This document shows, piece after piece, positions 15,637-22,273 of a stretch of DNA of 22,320 bases. A program made the translations under genes and the position numbers. The notes under the pieces were generated by a model. That model saw only the letters and a list, made by a program, of their open reading frames with translations, was not told the DNA's origin and did no database searches. Position 1 is the stretch's first letter, and every line of letters starts with the position of its first letter. The DNA is from an uncultured Loktanella sp. (GTDB lineage Bacteria; Pseudomonadota; Alphaproteobacteria; Rhodobacterales; Rhodobacteraceae). The stretch covers positions 1 through 22,320 of the forward strand of contig CAJXTP010000018.1 in assembly GCA_913061335.1 (NCBI GenBank), read 5' to 3'.

Positions 15637-17016
15637 CTAGTCAACCTGATAGGGCAGCACGCCGCGGCGGTCGGGGTCAACGCGCAGTCGTCGCTCGAGC
15701 GGCGGAACAGAGCGTTGATGACAGCTTTTGCGTTCGCAAATCCGGCACGAAATTCCGATCGGTGCATAGGCGTCGGGCGCTGCGCGGTCCATGTGGTCGG
15801 CGTAAACAAGCGCGTCCGCATGGCGAACTTCGCAGCCCAGTCCGATGGCATATCGCCGTGTCGGGGCGTTGAATGCGCCGCCTGATTTTGAGACGTCCCG
15901 CGCAAGGCAGAAATACCGCGCGCCGTCGGGCGTTTCGGCCAGTTGCCGCAAGAATTGACCGGGTGTTTCGAACGCCGCGTGCACATTCCATAGCGGACAT
16001 GCCCCGCCGTAGCGTGCGAACTGTAATGTCGTGGCCGAATGCCGTTTGGTGATGGTCCCTGCTTGGTCCACACGTACGAAAAAGAACGGGATGCCCTTGG
16101 CCGCAGGGCGTTGCAAAGTCGACAGTCGGTGCGCCACTTGTTCAAGCGATGCGCCGAACCGCGCGGATAGTATTTCCAAATCATGGCGGGTGTCTTGGGC
16201 CGCTTGCAGAAACGCGCCGTAGGGCATCAATGCCGCGCCCGCAAAGTAATTCGCGAGCCCGACCAGTGCTATGCCGCGTGCCTCTGGTGATTGGAAACGT
16301 GCAAGATCAAGCGTTGCGCCAAGCAGCTTTTCCTGACTGATTAGCGCCAGTTGCAGCAGCAATTGGAATGTCTGTGTGGCAGGTGCCGCCCCGCTTGAAA
16401 GGACCAGTGTTTTGGTCACCGGATCATAGTGTCTTAAGGGGCTATCGGCGTTGCGCACGACTGTTACGCCAAGATCGCCCAATGCCTGTTCTGCGGTTTT
16501 TCCAGTGCTGGAAAACCGTTCGGCGGCGCGATCCACCGCATCAATGTAATTGTCGCAATAGTGAAAGAAGTCGCGCACTTCTTCCCATGGGCTGGGGGCA
16601 AGGCGGGCGTCTTCGCGGCCCAACGCCTCGTCCAGACTGGCCAGCCGTTCGTGGGTCTGACGGTAGGCTGCGTGCAGGTCAAGAAATGCGCGCGCAAGCG
16701 TCGGTGCGTTGGCTGCCGCCAGCCGCAAATCGGCCAATAGCGGTGTATCACCGATGAAAACTGGATCAGCAAGGGCCTCGCGCATGTCGCCCACCAGCCG
16801 TGCCTCATCGCCGGATTGCAATTCGGTGACGTCAAAACCGAACTCTTGCGCCAACCCAAGCACGACCGACGTGCTGACCGGCCGATTGTTGTTTTCCATC
16901 TGGTTGAGATAGGGCAGGGACACACCGAGTTTTTGCGCAAATACCTTTTGCGTCAGCGATAACCGCGCTCGAAGCTCGCGCAATTTCGCACCAGCATAGA
17001 TTTTCTGAACGGCCAT
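15637..17016 (-). CDS. pccR: short-chain acyl-CoA regulator, PccR-like (XRE/ScfR family)
   Basis: A 459-residue regulator. The XRE helix-turn-helix occupies about residues 8-66 (LRELRARLSLTQKVFAQKLG...LPYLNQMENNNRPVS in part). The middle, about 150-310, is an IrrE-like peptidase fold in which the HExxH is not present (QTFQLLLQLALISQE), as in other ScfR regulators. The C-terminal domain ends with a cysteine cluster C424-R-I-C427 and C432, then HQRSVPPL. In Rhodobacter sphaeroides, PccR activates propionyl-CoA carboxylase expression and recognises TTTGCAAA. That word occurs immediately upstream of this gene and twice upstream of pccB, two genes away. The start codon has AAAGG overlapping the operator, which suggests negative autoregulation. 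Symbol assigned by family and context. Confidence 0.85.
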   Translation of the reverse strand: MAVQKIYAGAKLRELRARLSLTQKVFAQKLGVSLPYLNQMENNNRPVSTSVVLGLAQEFGFDVTELQSGDEARLVGDMREALADPVFIGDTPLLADLRLAAANAPTLARAFLDLHAAYRQTHERLASLDEALGREDARLAPSPWEEVRDFFHYCDNYIDAVDRAAERFSSTGKTAEQALGDLGVTVVRNADSPLRHYDPVTKTLVLSSGAAPATQTFQLLLQLALISQEKLLGATLDLARFQSPEARGIALVGLANYFAGAALMPYGAFLQAAQDTRHDLEILSARFGASLEQVAHRLSTLQRPAAKGIPFFFVRVDQAGTITKRHSATTLQFARYGGACPLWNVHAAFETPGQFLRQLAETPDGARYFCLARDVSKSGGAFNAPTRRYAIGLGCEVRHADALVYADHMDRAAPDAYAPIGISCRICERKSCHQRSVPPLERRLRVDPDRRGVLPYQVD

Positions 17017-17025
17017 TGGCGCACC

Positions 17026-17043
17026 TTTGCAAACTTAGCTAAG
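17026..17043. promoter_or_regulatory. PccR-type operators upstream of pccR
   Basis: TTTGCAAA (17026-17033) and CTTAGCTAAG (17034-17043, a perfect 10-nt palindrome whose core TTAGCTAA also fits TTWGCWAA) lie side by side with centres 9 bp apart. The first is 10-17 nt before the pccR start codon and shares bases with its ribosome site, a position suited to blocking transcription or translation. A half-site TGCAAA lies further up at 17058-17063. Confidence 0.7.
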
Positions 17044-17078
17044 CTGACTGTAAACCCTGCAAAGCCCGCCCGCAAGGA

Positions 17079-18290
17079 TCACGCCTTTTTCGCGCCGCGC
17101 CAAATGACGAATAGCACGCAAAGCAATGACGCGACGGCGGTGCCGAACATCAACCATTGCAAAGGCAGTGCGCCTGTTTCGGGGTTTAGCAATGTGCTAG
17201 CGTATTGCGCCAAACCCGCGCCGCCGCCGACCATTAGTGCGCCACCAAGCCCCGATGCGGTACCTGCCAGATGAGGCCTGACCGATAGCAAACCTGCGGT
17301 GACATTTGGTAGCGCAATGCCGTTGCCTAACCCAAGAAAGCTGCAAAACCCAAAGAAGATCAGCGGGTGCTGGATGCCCACAAGCCCAAGCGCCAGTGAT
17401 GTGCCTAAGCCTGCGATGATGATCGTCGTCCCGACAATTGCCATCGGGTTGATCCCGAATTTGACCGAATACCGTCCCGACAAAAAGTTGCCCATCGCAT
17501 AGCCGATAGCTGGTGCGCCCAAGGCGATGCCGGACCACAGTGGTGATAGGCCGAATACGGTCCCCGCAATGAATGATGCCCCGCCAAGCAGCGCGAAAAA
17601 TGCGCCGGATGCGAATGCCGCGCAAAGCGCGTAGCCCCAGAATCGCGGTGATGCAAAAAGTTCAGGGTAGCTGCGCAACTGATCGCGAAACGACATGCCG
17701 CCGTCAGTCAATGTTTCGCCTTGGTCAAAATATGAAATCGCCAGAACGCCGATGCCGCAAATCGTCAAGAACAGGAATGTCGCGTGCCAGCCGAAAAGCT
17801 GGTCCAATGCGCCACCGATCATTGGCCCGACCATCGGCACCAGTGCCATGCCCATTGTGACATAGCCGATCATTGATGCTGCTTGGTTTTGCGGGACCAT
17901 ATCGCGGACAACCGCGCGCGACAAAACGATGCCCGTGGCCACGGCGGCTTGCAGCATGCGGAACACCAGAAATACTGTGATGGATGTTGCGAAATATGTG
18001 CCGATGCTTGCAAGGACGAAAATCACCAGTGACCCAAGTACGACAGGCCGCCGTCCGATCTTATCTGAAATCGGCCCGATAAAGATTTGCAGCACGGCGG
18101 TCATCGCCAGATACCCTGACAACGAGAATTGCATCGTCGCATAATCGGTCTGAAAATAGTCAGTCATCGCCGAAAGGGACGGCAAGAATATTGACATATT
18201 GAGCGCCGAAATCCCTGCGATCAGGATCAGCGTGACAATGTGAGGCGGTGTGCTGCGGTCTAGAAACCGGACGGTAGGGATGTTTGACAT
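17079..18290 (-). CDS. Bcr/CflA-type MFS efflux permease
   Basis: A 403-residue inner-membrane major facilitator with 12 hydrophobic segments. The start of TM1-TM2 (LILIAGISALNMSIFLPSLS, then MTDYFQTDYATMQFSLSGYLAM) and the loop motif GPISDKIGRRPVVLGSL (MFS motif A) are of the Bcr/CflA drug-resistance type; VLSRAVVRDMVPQNQAASMIGYV matches the motif C/TM4-5 region of that group. It probably exports small toxic compounds by H+ antiport; no specific substrate can be read. The gene lies between pccR (62 nt downstream) and the pccB promoter region (divergent), so its transcription could be affected by PccR bound there. Only a weak, very close AGGA precedes the start. Confidence 0.88.
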   Translation of the reverse strand: MSNIPTVRFLDRSTPPHIVTLILIAGISALNMSIFLPSLSAMTDYFQTDYATMQFSLSGYLAMTAVLQIFIGPISDKIGRRPVVLGSLVIFVLASIGTYFATSITVFLVFRMLQAAVATGIVLSRAVVRDMVPQNQAASMIGYVTMGMALVPMVGPMIGGALDQLFGWHATFLFLTICGIGVLAISYFDQGETLTDGGMSFRDQLRSYPELFASPRFWGYALCAAFASGAFFALLGGASFIAGTVFGLSPLWSGIALGAPAIGYAMGNFLSGRYSVKFGINPMAIVGTTIIIAGLGTSLALGLVGIQHPLIFFGFCSFLGLGNGIALPNVTAGLLSVRPHLAGTASGLGGALMVGGGAGLAQYASTLLNPETGALPLQWLMFGTAVASLLCVLFVIWRGAKKA

Positions 18291-18358
18291 TTCCTAGACT
18301 TAGAATGCGATGCGCAGGCTGTCCATCGTAGTTGATCCATTTGGTCAAAATTAGCAAC

Positions 18359-18398
18359 TTTGCAAAATGTATAATTTGCTAACTGCATGCTTTGCAAA
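18359..18398 (+). promoter_or_regulatory. PccR operator array and pccB promoter
   Basis: Three TTWGCWAA palindromes occur: TTTGCAAA at 18359-18366, TTTGCTAA at 18375-18382 and TTTGCAAA at 18391-18398. Their centres are spaced exactly 16 bp apart. A perfect -10, TATAAT, is at 18370-18375, but no acceptable -35 lies 15-19 nt before it, as expected for an activator-dependent promoter. A further degenerate TTAGCAAC is at 18351-18358. The first site lies in the spacer upstream of the -10. Confidence 0.75.
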
Positions 18399-18465
18399 TT
18401 TCCCGTTTCTTTCTTTTCCTAGGGGCACCTGCAGGCTAGTGTCGGGGAAATTGAAGGGACCTGTA

Positions 18466-19995
18466 ATGGATGTTTTGCAAGAGCTTGAAGATCGCCGCGC
18501 CGATGCCCGCCTCGGTGGGGGCGAGCGCCGGATCGCTGCCCAGCACGCAAAGGGCAAGTTAACCGCACGCGAGCGAATTGATCTGCTGTTGGATGACGGG
18601 TCGTTCGAAGAGTTTGATATGTTCGTCGCCCACCGTTGCGTGGACTTTGGCATGGAAAAACAGCGCCCTGCGGGTGACGGTGTTGTGACCGGCTGGGGCA
18701 CGATCAATGGCCGCATGGTCTATGTCTATTCGCAAGACTTCACAGTGTTTGGCGGGTCCTTGTCGGAAACCCACGCCCAGAAGATTTGCAAGATCATGGA
18801 CATGGCGATGCAAAACGGCGCGCCGGTGATCGGGATTAACGATTCCGGTGGGGCGCGTATTCAAGAAGGCGTCGCATCATTGGCGGGTTACGCCGAAGTA
18901 TTCCAGCGCAACGTGCTTGCCTCCGGTGTGGTGCCGCAGATCAGCTTGATCATGGGCCCATGCGCGGGTGGTGCTGTGTATTCGCCTGCGATGACCGACT
19001 TTATCTTTATGGTCAAAGACAGCTCTTACATGTTTGTGACGGGCCCTGATGTGGTCAAAACGGTCACCAACGAGATTGTAACTGCAGAAGAATTAGGCGG
19101 CGCATCTACGCATACCAAAAAATCATCGGTTGCTGATGGCGCTTTTGAAAATGACGTTGAGGCGCTGGCCGAATGTCGTCGCTTGTTTGACTATCTGCCG
19201 CTGAACAACCGTCAAAAAGCCCCCAAGCGTCCGTTCTTTGATGATGTGAACCGGATCGAAGAAAGCCTTGATACGCTGATTCCCGACAACGCCAACACGC
19301 CTTACGACATGAAAGAGCTTATTCATAAGCTTGCCGATGAGGCCGACTTTTACGAGATCCAGCAAGATTACGCCAAGAACATCCTGACGGGGTTCATCCG
19401 CATGGAGGGGTCGACCGTCGGTGTCGTCGCCAACCAGCCAATGGTTTTGGCAGGGTGCTTGGATATCGATTCAAGCCGCAAGGCTGCCCGTTTCGTGCGG
19501 TTCTGCGATGCGTTTGAAATTCCGATCCTGACGCTTGTTGATGTGCCCGGGTTCTTGCCCGGAACGTCGCAGGAATATGGTGGCGTGATCAAACATGGCG
19601 CCAAGTTGCTGTTTGCCTACGGTGAAGCAACGGTGCCAAAAGTGACGGTGATTACCCGCAAGGCATATGGTGGTGCTTACGATGTGATGTCGTCCAAACA
19701 CCTGCGCGGCGACTTTAACTATGCGTGGCCAACTGCGGAAATCGCGGTGATGGGTGCCAAAGGTGCGACCGAAATTATCCACCGTGCCGACCTAGGTGAT
19801 GCGGAAAAGACAGCGCAACACACAGCGGATTATGAAGACCGGTTCGCCAATCCGTTTGTCGCCGCCGAACGTGGCTTTATCGACGAGGTGATCCGCCCGC
19901 AATCGACCCGCAAGCGCGTTTGCCGTGCCTTTGCATCGTTGCGTGGCAAGTCGCTGCAGAACCCTTGGAAGAAACACGACAACATTCCGTTGTAA
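18466..19995 (+). CDS. pccB: propionyl-CoA carboxylase, beta (carboxyltransferase) subunit
   Basis: A 509-residue carboxyltransferase that moves the carboxyl group from carboxybiotin to propionyl-CoA, giving methylmalonyl-CoA; cytosolic, works with PccA. ATG 18466 is preceded by AAGGGA at 6 nt and gives the normal N-terminus MDVLQELEDRRADARLGGG. An upstream in-frame ATG at 18367 would add 33 residues that cover the operators. Landmarks: KGKLTARERIDLLLDDGSFEE, the N-terminal crotonase-fold oxyanion segment DSGGARIQEGV with GPCAGGAVYSPAM, and in the C-terminal half VDVPGFLPGTSQEYGGVIKHG with ITRKAYGGAYDVMSSK. Length is typical. Two small genes follow in the same direction. Confidence 0.97.
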   Translation: MDVLQELEDRRADARLGGGERRIAAQHAKGKLTARERIDLLLDDGSFEEFDMFVAHRCVDFGMEKQRPAGDGVVTGWGTINGRMVYVYSQDFTVFGGSLSETHAQKICKIMDMAMQNGAPVIGINDSGGARIQEGVASLAGYAEVFQRNVLASGVVPQISLIMGPCAGGAVYSPAMTDFIFMVKDSSYMFVTGPDVVKTVTNEIVTAEELGGASTHTKKSSVADGAFENDVEALAECRRLFDYLPLNNRQKAPKRPFFDDVNRIEESLDTLIPDNANTPYDMKELIHKLADEADFYEIQQDYAKNILTGFIRMEGSTVGVVANQPMVLAGCLDIDSSRKAARFVRFCDAFEIPILTLVDVPGFLPGTSQEYGGVIKHGAKLLFAYGEATVPKVTVITRKAYGGAYDVMSSKHLRGDFNYAWPTAEIAVMGAKGATEIIHRADLGDAEKTAQHTADYEDRFANPFVAAERGFIDEVIRPQSTRKRVCRAFASLRGKSLQNPWKKHDNIPL

Positions 19996-20037
19996 TGCGG
20001 GGTTTGGTGCTTTTGGCCATAAATTAAGGACGATAAC

Positions 20038-20400
20038 TTGCGCAGTCTCGCGATCATAGCAGCACTCTTGGCGGGGCCCGCGGCCGCGTTTGAGATCACT
20101 GTGCCGTCTGGTCATGAGCTGTCATTGTTTGACGTCATTATGGACCCGCCTATGGGACGGTTCCGGTTTGTGTTGCCAGCCGTCGCAGACAACGTCGCGT
20201 TCGCTGATTTGGTTGATGATTTTGACTATTTATGCGCCCAAGTGGCCCAGCCGGCCTTGGCCCAGTCAGATGTGGGTGTAACTGAGATCGTTATTTCTGT
20301 ATCTGCGGCTCAGGTGCCGTTCGGGACCGCCACCGATGTGGTGCAGTATTTTCAACCATACCGTCTTCAAGATGGTGTGTGTATTTGGGACGCTTTTTAA
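20038..20400 (+). CDS. small secreted protein of unknown function (DUF6497-like)
   Basis: This 120-residue protein starts at TTG 20038, supported by AAGGA 7 nt upstream. The N-terminus MRSLAIIAALLAGPAAA is a clear Sec signal peptide with an AxA-type cleavage site, so the mature part is periplasmic: about 103 residues, acidic, with two cysteines (YLCAQV and DGVCIW) that could form a disulfide. I recall the sequence type as a roseobacter-family protein of unknown function (DUF6497), but would not insist. It lies 42 nt after pccB and 1 nt before the next gene, so probably in the pccB transcript. No function is apparent. Confidence 0.75.
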   Translation: MRSLAIIAALLAGPAAAFEITVPSGHELSLFDVIMDPPMGRFRFVLPAVADNVAFADLVDDFDYLCAQVAQPALAQSDVGVTEIVISVSAAQVPFGTATDVVQYFQPYRLQDGVCIWDAF

Positions 20401-20401
20401 G

Positions 20402-20749
20402 ATGGAAAAACACAGAGGGTTTCCGGGCCGTTTGGCTGGGACAGATTTTCAATTCACAATCCGGCGTGGCCACAAAGATGGCGCGACAGAAATTTCTGAA
20501 CGTATTCGCTACCCTGATCGCCGCCCGCCAGATCGCCGCGCAGATGCGGGGTTCATGCAAGCCCTGTATGATCAGTTTGGGACCGAACCGTTTGAGCGCG
20601 GAAATCTGGATGCGGGCCGCCTTTGTTGGTTGTTTGGCCGTGAAGTGATCCCTGCAGAAGACCCATTTGATGCGTCCAGCTATTATGCGCTGCTGCGGAT
20701 CGACATGAAGGTCGCTGCCGTCAGCTTTCCAGAATTGCGCGAACGCTGA
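20402..20749 (+). CDS. hypothetical protein, 115 residues
   Basis: Not recognised. The ATG at 20402 is one base past the stop of the preceding gene, suggesting translational coupling; no Shine-Dalgarno is visible. The predicted protein is soluble, charged, with an Arg/Asp-rich stretch at about residues 35-50 (ERIRYPDRRPPDRRAD) and a better folded-looking part from about 50 to 105 (FMQALYDQFGTEPFERGNL, then YYALLRIDMKVAAVSF). There is no signal peptide, membrane segment or catalytic motif. Codon use matches its neighbours, which supports real coding. An alternative start at 20336 would overlap the previous gene by 65 nt and is unlikely. Confidence 0.6.
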   Translation: MEKHRGFPGRLAGTDFQFTIRRGHKDGATEISERIRYPDRRPPDRRADAGFMQALYDQFGTEPFERGNLDAGRLCWLFGREVIPAEDPFDASSYYALLRIDMKVAAVSFPELRER

Positions 20750-20918
20750 TGCGCGGTTTGTTGCGCATAATTACCTCTCGTGGGCAGAAAATTGCCCAAA
20801 ACTGGGGGGGGCAATTTGGTCGCTTTGGCGAACGGTTGATCGTGTGCAACACTGATGATGCAGCCGTTGGCAAAAACAGCCAACAATCTGCAATTTGTCT
20901 ATATAGTTACCCTTCCCC

Positions 20919-20963
20919 TGACCGGTGCAGACCTTTTTGGTTTGTACCGGTCACCCCTTTTTT
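20919..20963 (+). terminator. hairpin terminator after the pccB-linked small genes
   Basis: A 15-bp stem (20919-20933 with 20939-20953, two G-U pairs) closes a TTTTT loop. It is followed after 4 nt (CCCC) by six T (20958-20963). It could end the pccB transcript or a small RNA from the preceding 170 nt. The 4-nt gap between stem and T-tract makes it less than ideal. Confidence 0.55.
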
Positions 20964-21010
20964 GCGGGCGGCAGAATGCTGCTTTGCGAAGACGTGCTGT
21001 GTTGCGTTAA

Positions 21011-21039
21011 CTGTCAAAAGCATTAACCTTACCCATAGT
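21011..21039 (+). promoter_or_regulatory. candidate promoter of the small lipoprotein gene
   Basis: CTGTCA (21011-21016) and CATAGT (21034-21039) are 17 nt apart, each matching 4 of 6 consensus bases. They lie 27 nt before the start codon at 21066. The upstream hairpin terminator makes a separate promoter here reasonable. Confidence 0.35.
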
Positions 21040-21065
21040 AATCAAACAAATGGGGGCATTTTTTC

Positions 21066-21257
21066 ATGCTTAAAACATCTTACATTCTCGCGGCAACCGC
21101 GTTCCTTGGCCTCACGGCTTGTCTCAATAACGACGCAGAGCGCGCGCTTGTTGGGGCTGGCATTGGCTGCGTTGCAGGCGAAACTATCGGTAACAACAAC
21201 TGTGTTGAAGGCGCGCTTGCGGGCGGCCTTTTCGGCGCACTTGTCAACGACCTCTAA
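21066..21257 (+). CDS. small glycine-zipper lipoprotein
   Basis: A 63-residue protein with a lipoprotein signal peptide, MLKTSYILAATAFLGLTAC, whose lipobox LTAC places the lipidated Cys at residue 19. The mature 45 residues contain a glycine-zipper pattern (ALVGAGIGCVAGETIG and EGALAGGLFGALVNDL) like that of small outer-membrane/envelope lipoproteins. Two further cysteines (GIGC and NNNC) could form a disulfide. Function is unknown; related short proteins are often envelope-stress associated. The ribosome site is weak (GGGGG, 9 nt upstream). It has its own candidate promoter and is followed by a strong terminator, so it seems to be a separate unit between the two propionyl-CoA carboxylase subunit genes. 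Confidence 0.75.
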   Translation: MLKTSYILAATAFLGLTACLNNDAERALVGAGIGCVAGETIGNNNCVEGALAGGLFGALVNDL

Positions 21258-21292
21258 GGTCACACGCCTAATCTATTCGATGAAAATAAATG

Positions 21293-21337
21293 AAACCGCC
21301 GCCGCAGGACACCCCTGTGCGCGGCGGTTTTGCTTTT
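21293..21337 (+). terminator. strong rho-independent terminator before pccA
   Basis: AAACCGCCGC (21293-21302) and GCGGCGGTTT (21321-21330) form a perfect 10-bp stem. The loop can form a smaller inner hairpin, and the stem is followed by TGCTTTT. It lies 35 nt after the lipoprotein stop and 14 nt before the pccA start, so pccA must rely on readthrough or on a promoter not visible to me. Confidence 0.85.
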
Positions 21338-21351
21338 GAAGGACGTCTGAA

Positions 21352-22273
21352 ATGTTCAAGAAAATTCTGATCGCTAACCGTGGTGAAATCGCTTGTCGCG
21401 TCATTAAGACCGCCAAAAAGATGGGGATCAAAACGGTCGCGATCTATTCGGACGCGGATCGCAATGCGCTGCATGTGAAAATGGCCGACGAAGCCGTGCA
21501 CATCGGACCAGCCCCCGCAAACCAGTCCTATATCGTGATTGATAAAGTCATGGCTGCGATCAAACAGACCGGCGCGGAGGCGGTGCATCCGGGATACGGA
21601 TTTCTGTCCGAGAACTCCAAATTCGCCGAGGCGTTAGAGGCCGCAGGCGTCGCATTCATCGGCCCACCTAAGGGTGCGATCGAGGCGATGGGCGATAAAA
21701 TCACGTCCAAAAAGCTGGCCCAAGAGGCAAACGTATCAACCGTGCCCGGTTATATGGGTCTGATTGATGACGCCGAGCATGCCGTCGTAATTGCCAACCA
21801 AGTTGGCTATCCGGTGATGATCAAAGCCTCCGCTGGTGGCGGCGGCAAGGGCATGCGCATCGCATGGAACGACACCGAGGCCCGCGAAGGCTTTGCGTCT
21901 TCCAAGAATGAAGCGGCCAATTCGTTTGGAGATGACCGTCTGTTTATTGAGAAATTCATCACCCAACCGCGCCACATCGAAATTCAGGTGCTCTGCGATA
22001 AGCACGGTAATGGCGTGTATCTGCACGAGCGCGAATGCTCTATTCAGCGGCGCCAGCAAAAGGTGATCGAAGAGGCGCCAAGCCCGTTCCTTGATGAAGA
22101 AACCCGTGCTGCTATGGGCGCGCAGTCGGTCGCATTGGCGCAGGCTGTTGATTATTCGTCTGCTGGTACGGTCGAATTCATTGTCGACGGCGACCGTAAT
22201 TTTTACTTTCTTGAGATGAACACGCGGCTACAGGTCGAACACCCTGTGACCGAGCTGATCACTGGCGTTGATC
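21352..22273 (+). CDS. pccA: propionyl-CoA carboxylase, alpha (biotin carboxylase) subunit, 5' part
   Basis: The first about 307 residues of the biotin-carrying subunit, which carboxylates biotin with ATP and bicarbonate; the full protein should be roughly 660-680 residues. Present are the biotin-carboxylase N-domain (MFKKILIANRGEIACRVIKT, HPGYGFLSEN) and most of the ATP-grasp domain (KASAGGGGKGMR glycine-rich loop, HIEIQVL, ERECSIQRRQQK, EEAPSP, GTVEFIVDGDRNFYFLEMNTRLQVEHPVTE in part). The missing remainder includes the biotin carboxyl carrier domain. AAGGA lies 8 nt before ATG 21352. The genomic sequence stops at about 22273, after ELITGVD; everything downstream in frame is adapter. Confidence 0.95.

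Larger units (their letters stand above)
20750..21065 (+). other. 316-nt stretch without a convincing gene; several inverted repeats
   Basis: This gap holds, in order: TGGGCA-N6-TGCCCA (20781-20798); an overlapping 9-bp dyad (20789-20797 with 20809-20817) that includes part of an eight-G run (20804-20811); GTTGGC-N7-GCCAAC (20866-20884); TATATA at 20900-20905; a 15-bp hairpin with a T6 tract (20919-20963); and a candidate promoter CTGTCA-N17-CATAGT (21011-21039) for the lipoprotein gene. A reading frame starting at 20749 stays open through all of it but looks spurious. Confidence 0.6.

Noticed and set aside
18367..18465. N-terminal extension of pccB by 33 codons
   Set aside because: It would cover the operators and the -10 box; ATG 18466 has a good ribosome site and gives the family's usual N-terminus.
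20683..20886. Minus-strand frame of 67 codons across the small-gene end and the non-coding stretch
   Set aside because: It starts at TTG without a ribosome site, overlaps the hypothetical gene and shows no domain or signal sequence.
20749..21339. Open frame of 196 codons starting with ATG overlapping the previous stop (TGATG)
   Set aside because: It crosses a terminator-like hairpin, a candidate promoter, the whole lipoprotein gene in another frame and part of the pccA-upstream terminator. It is Cys/Ser-rich with no recognisable domain.
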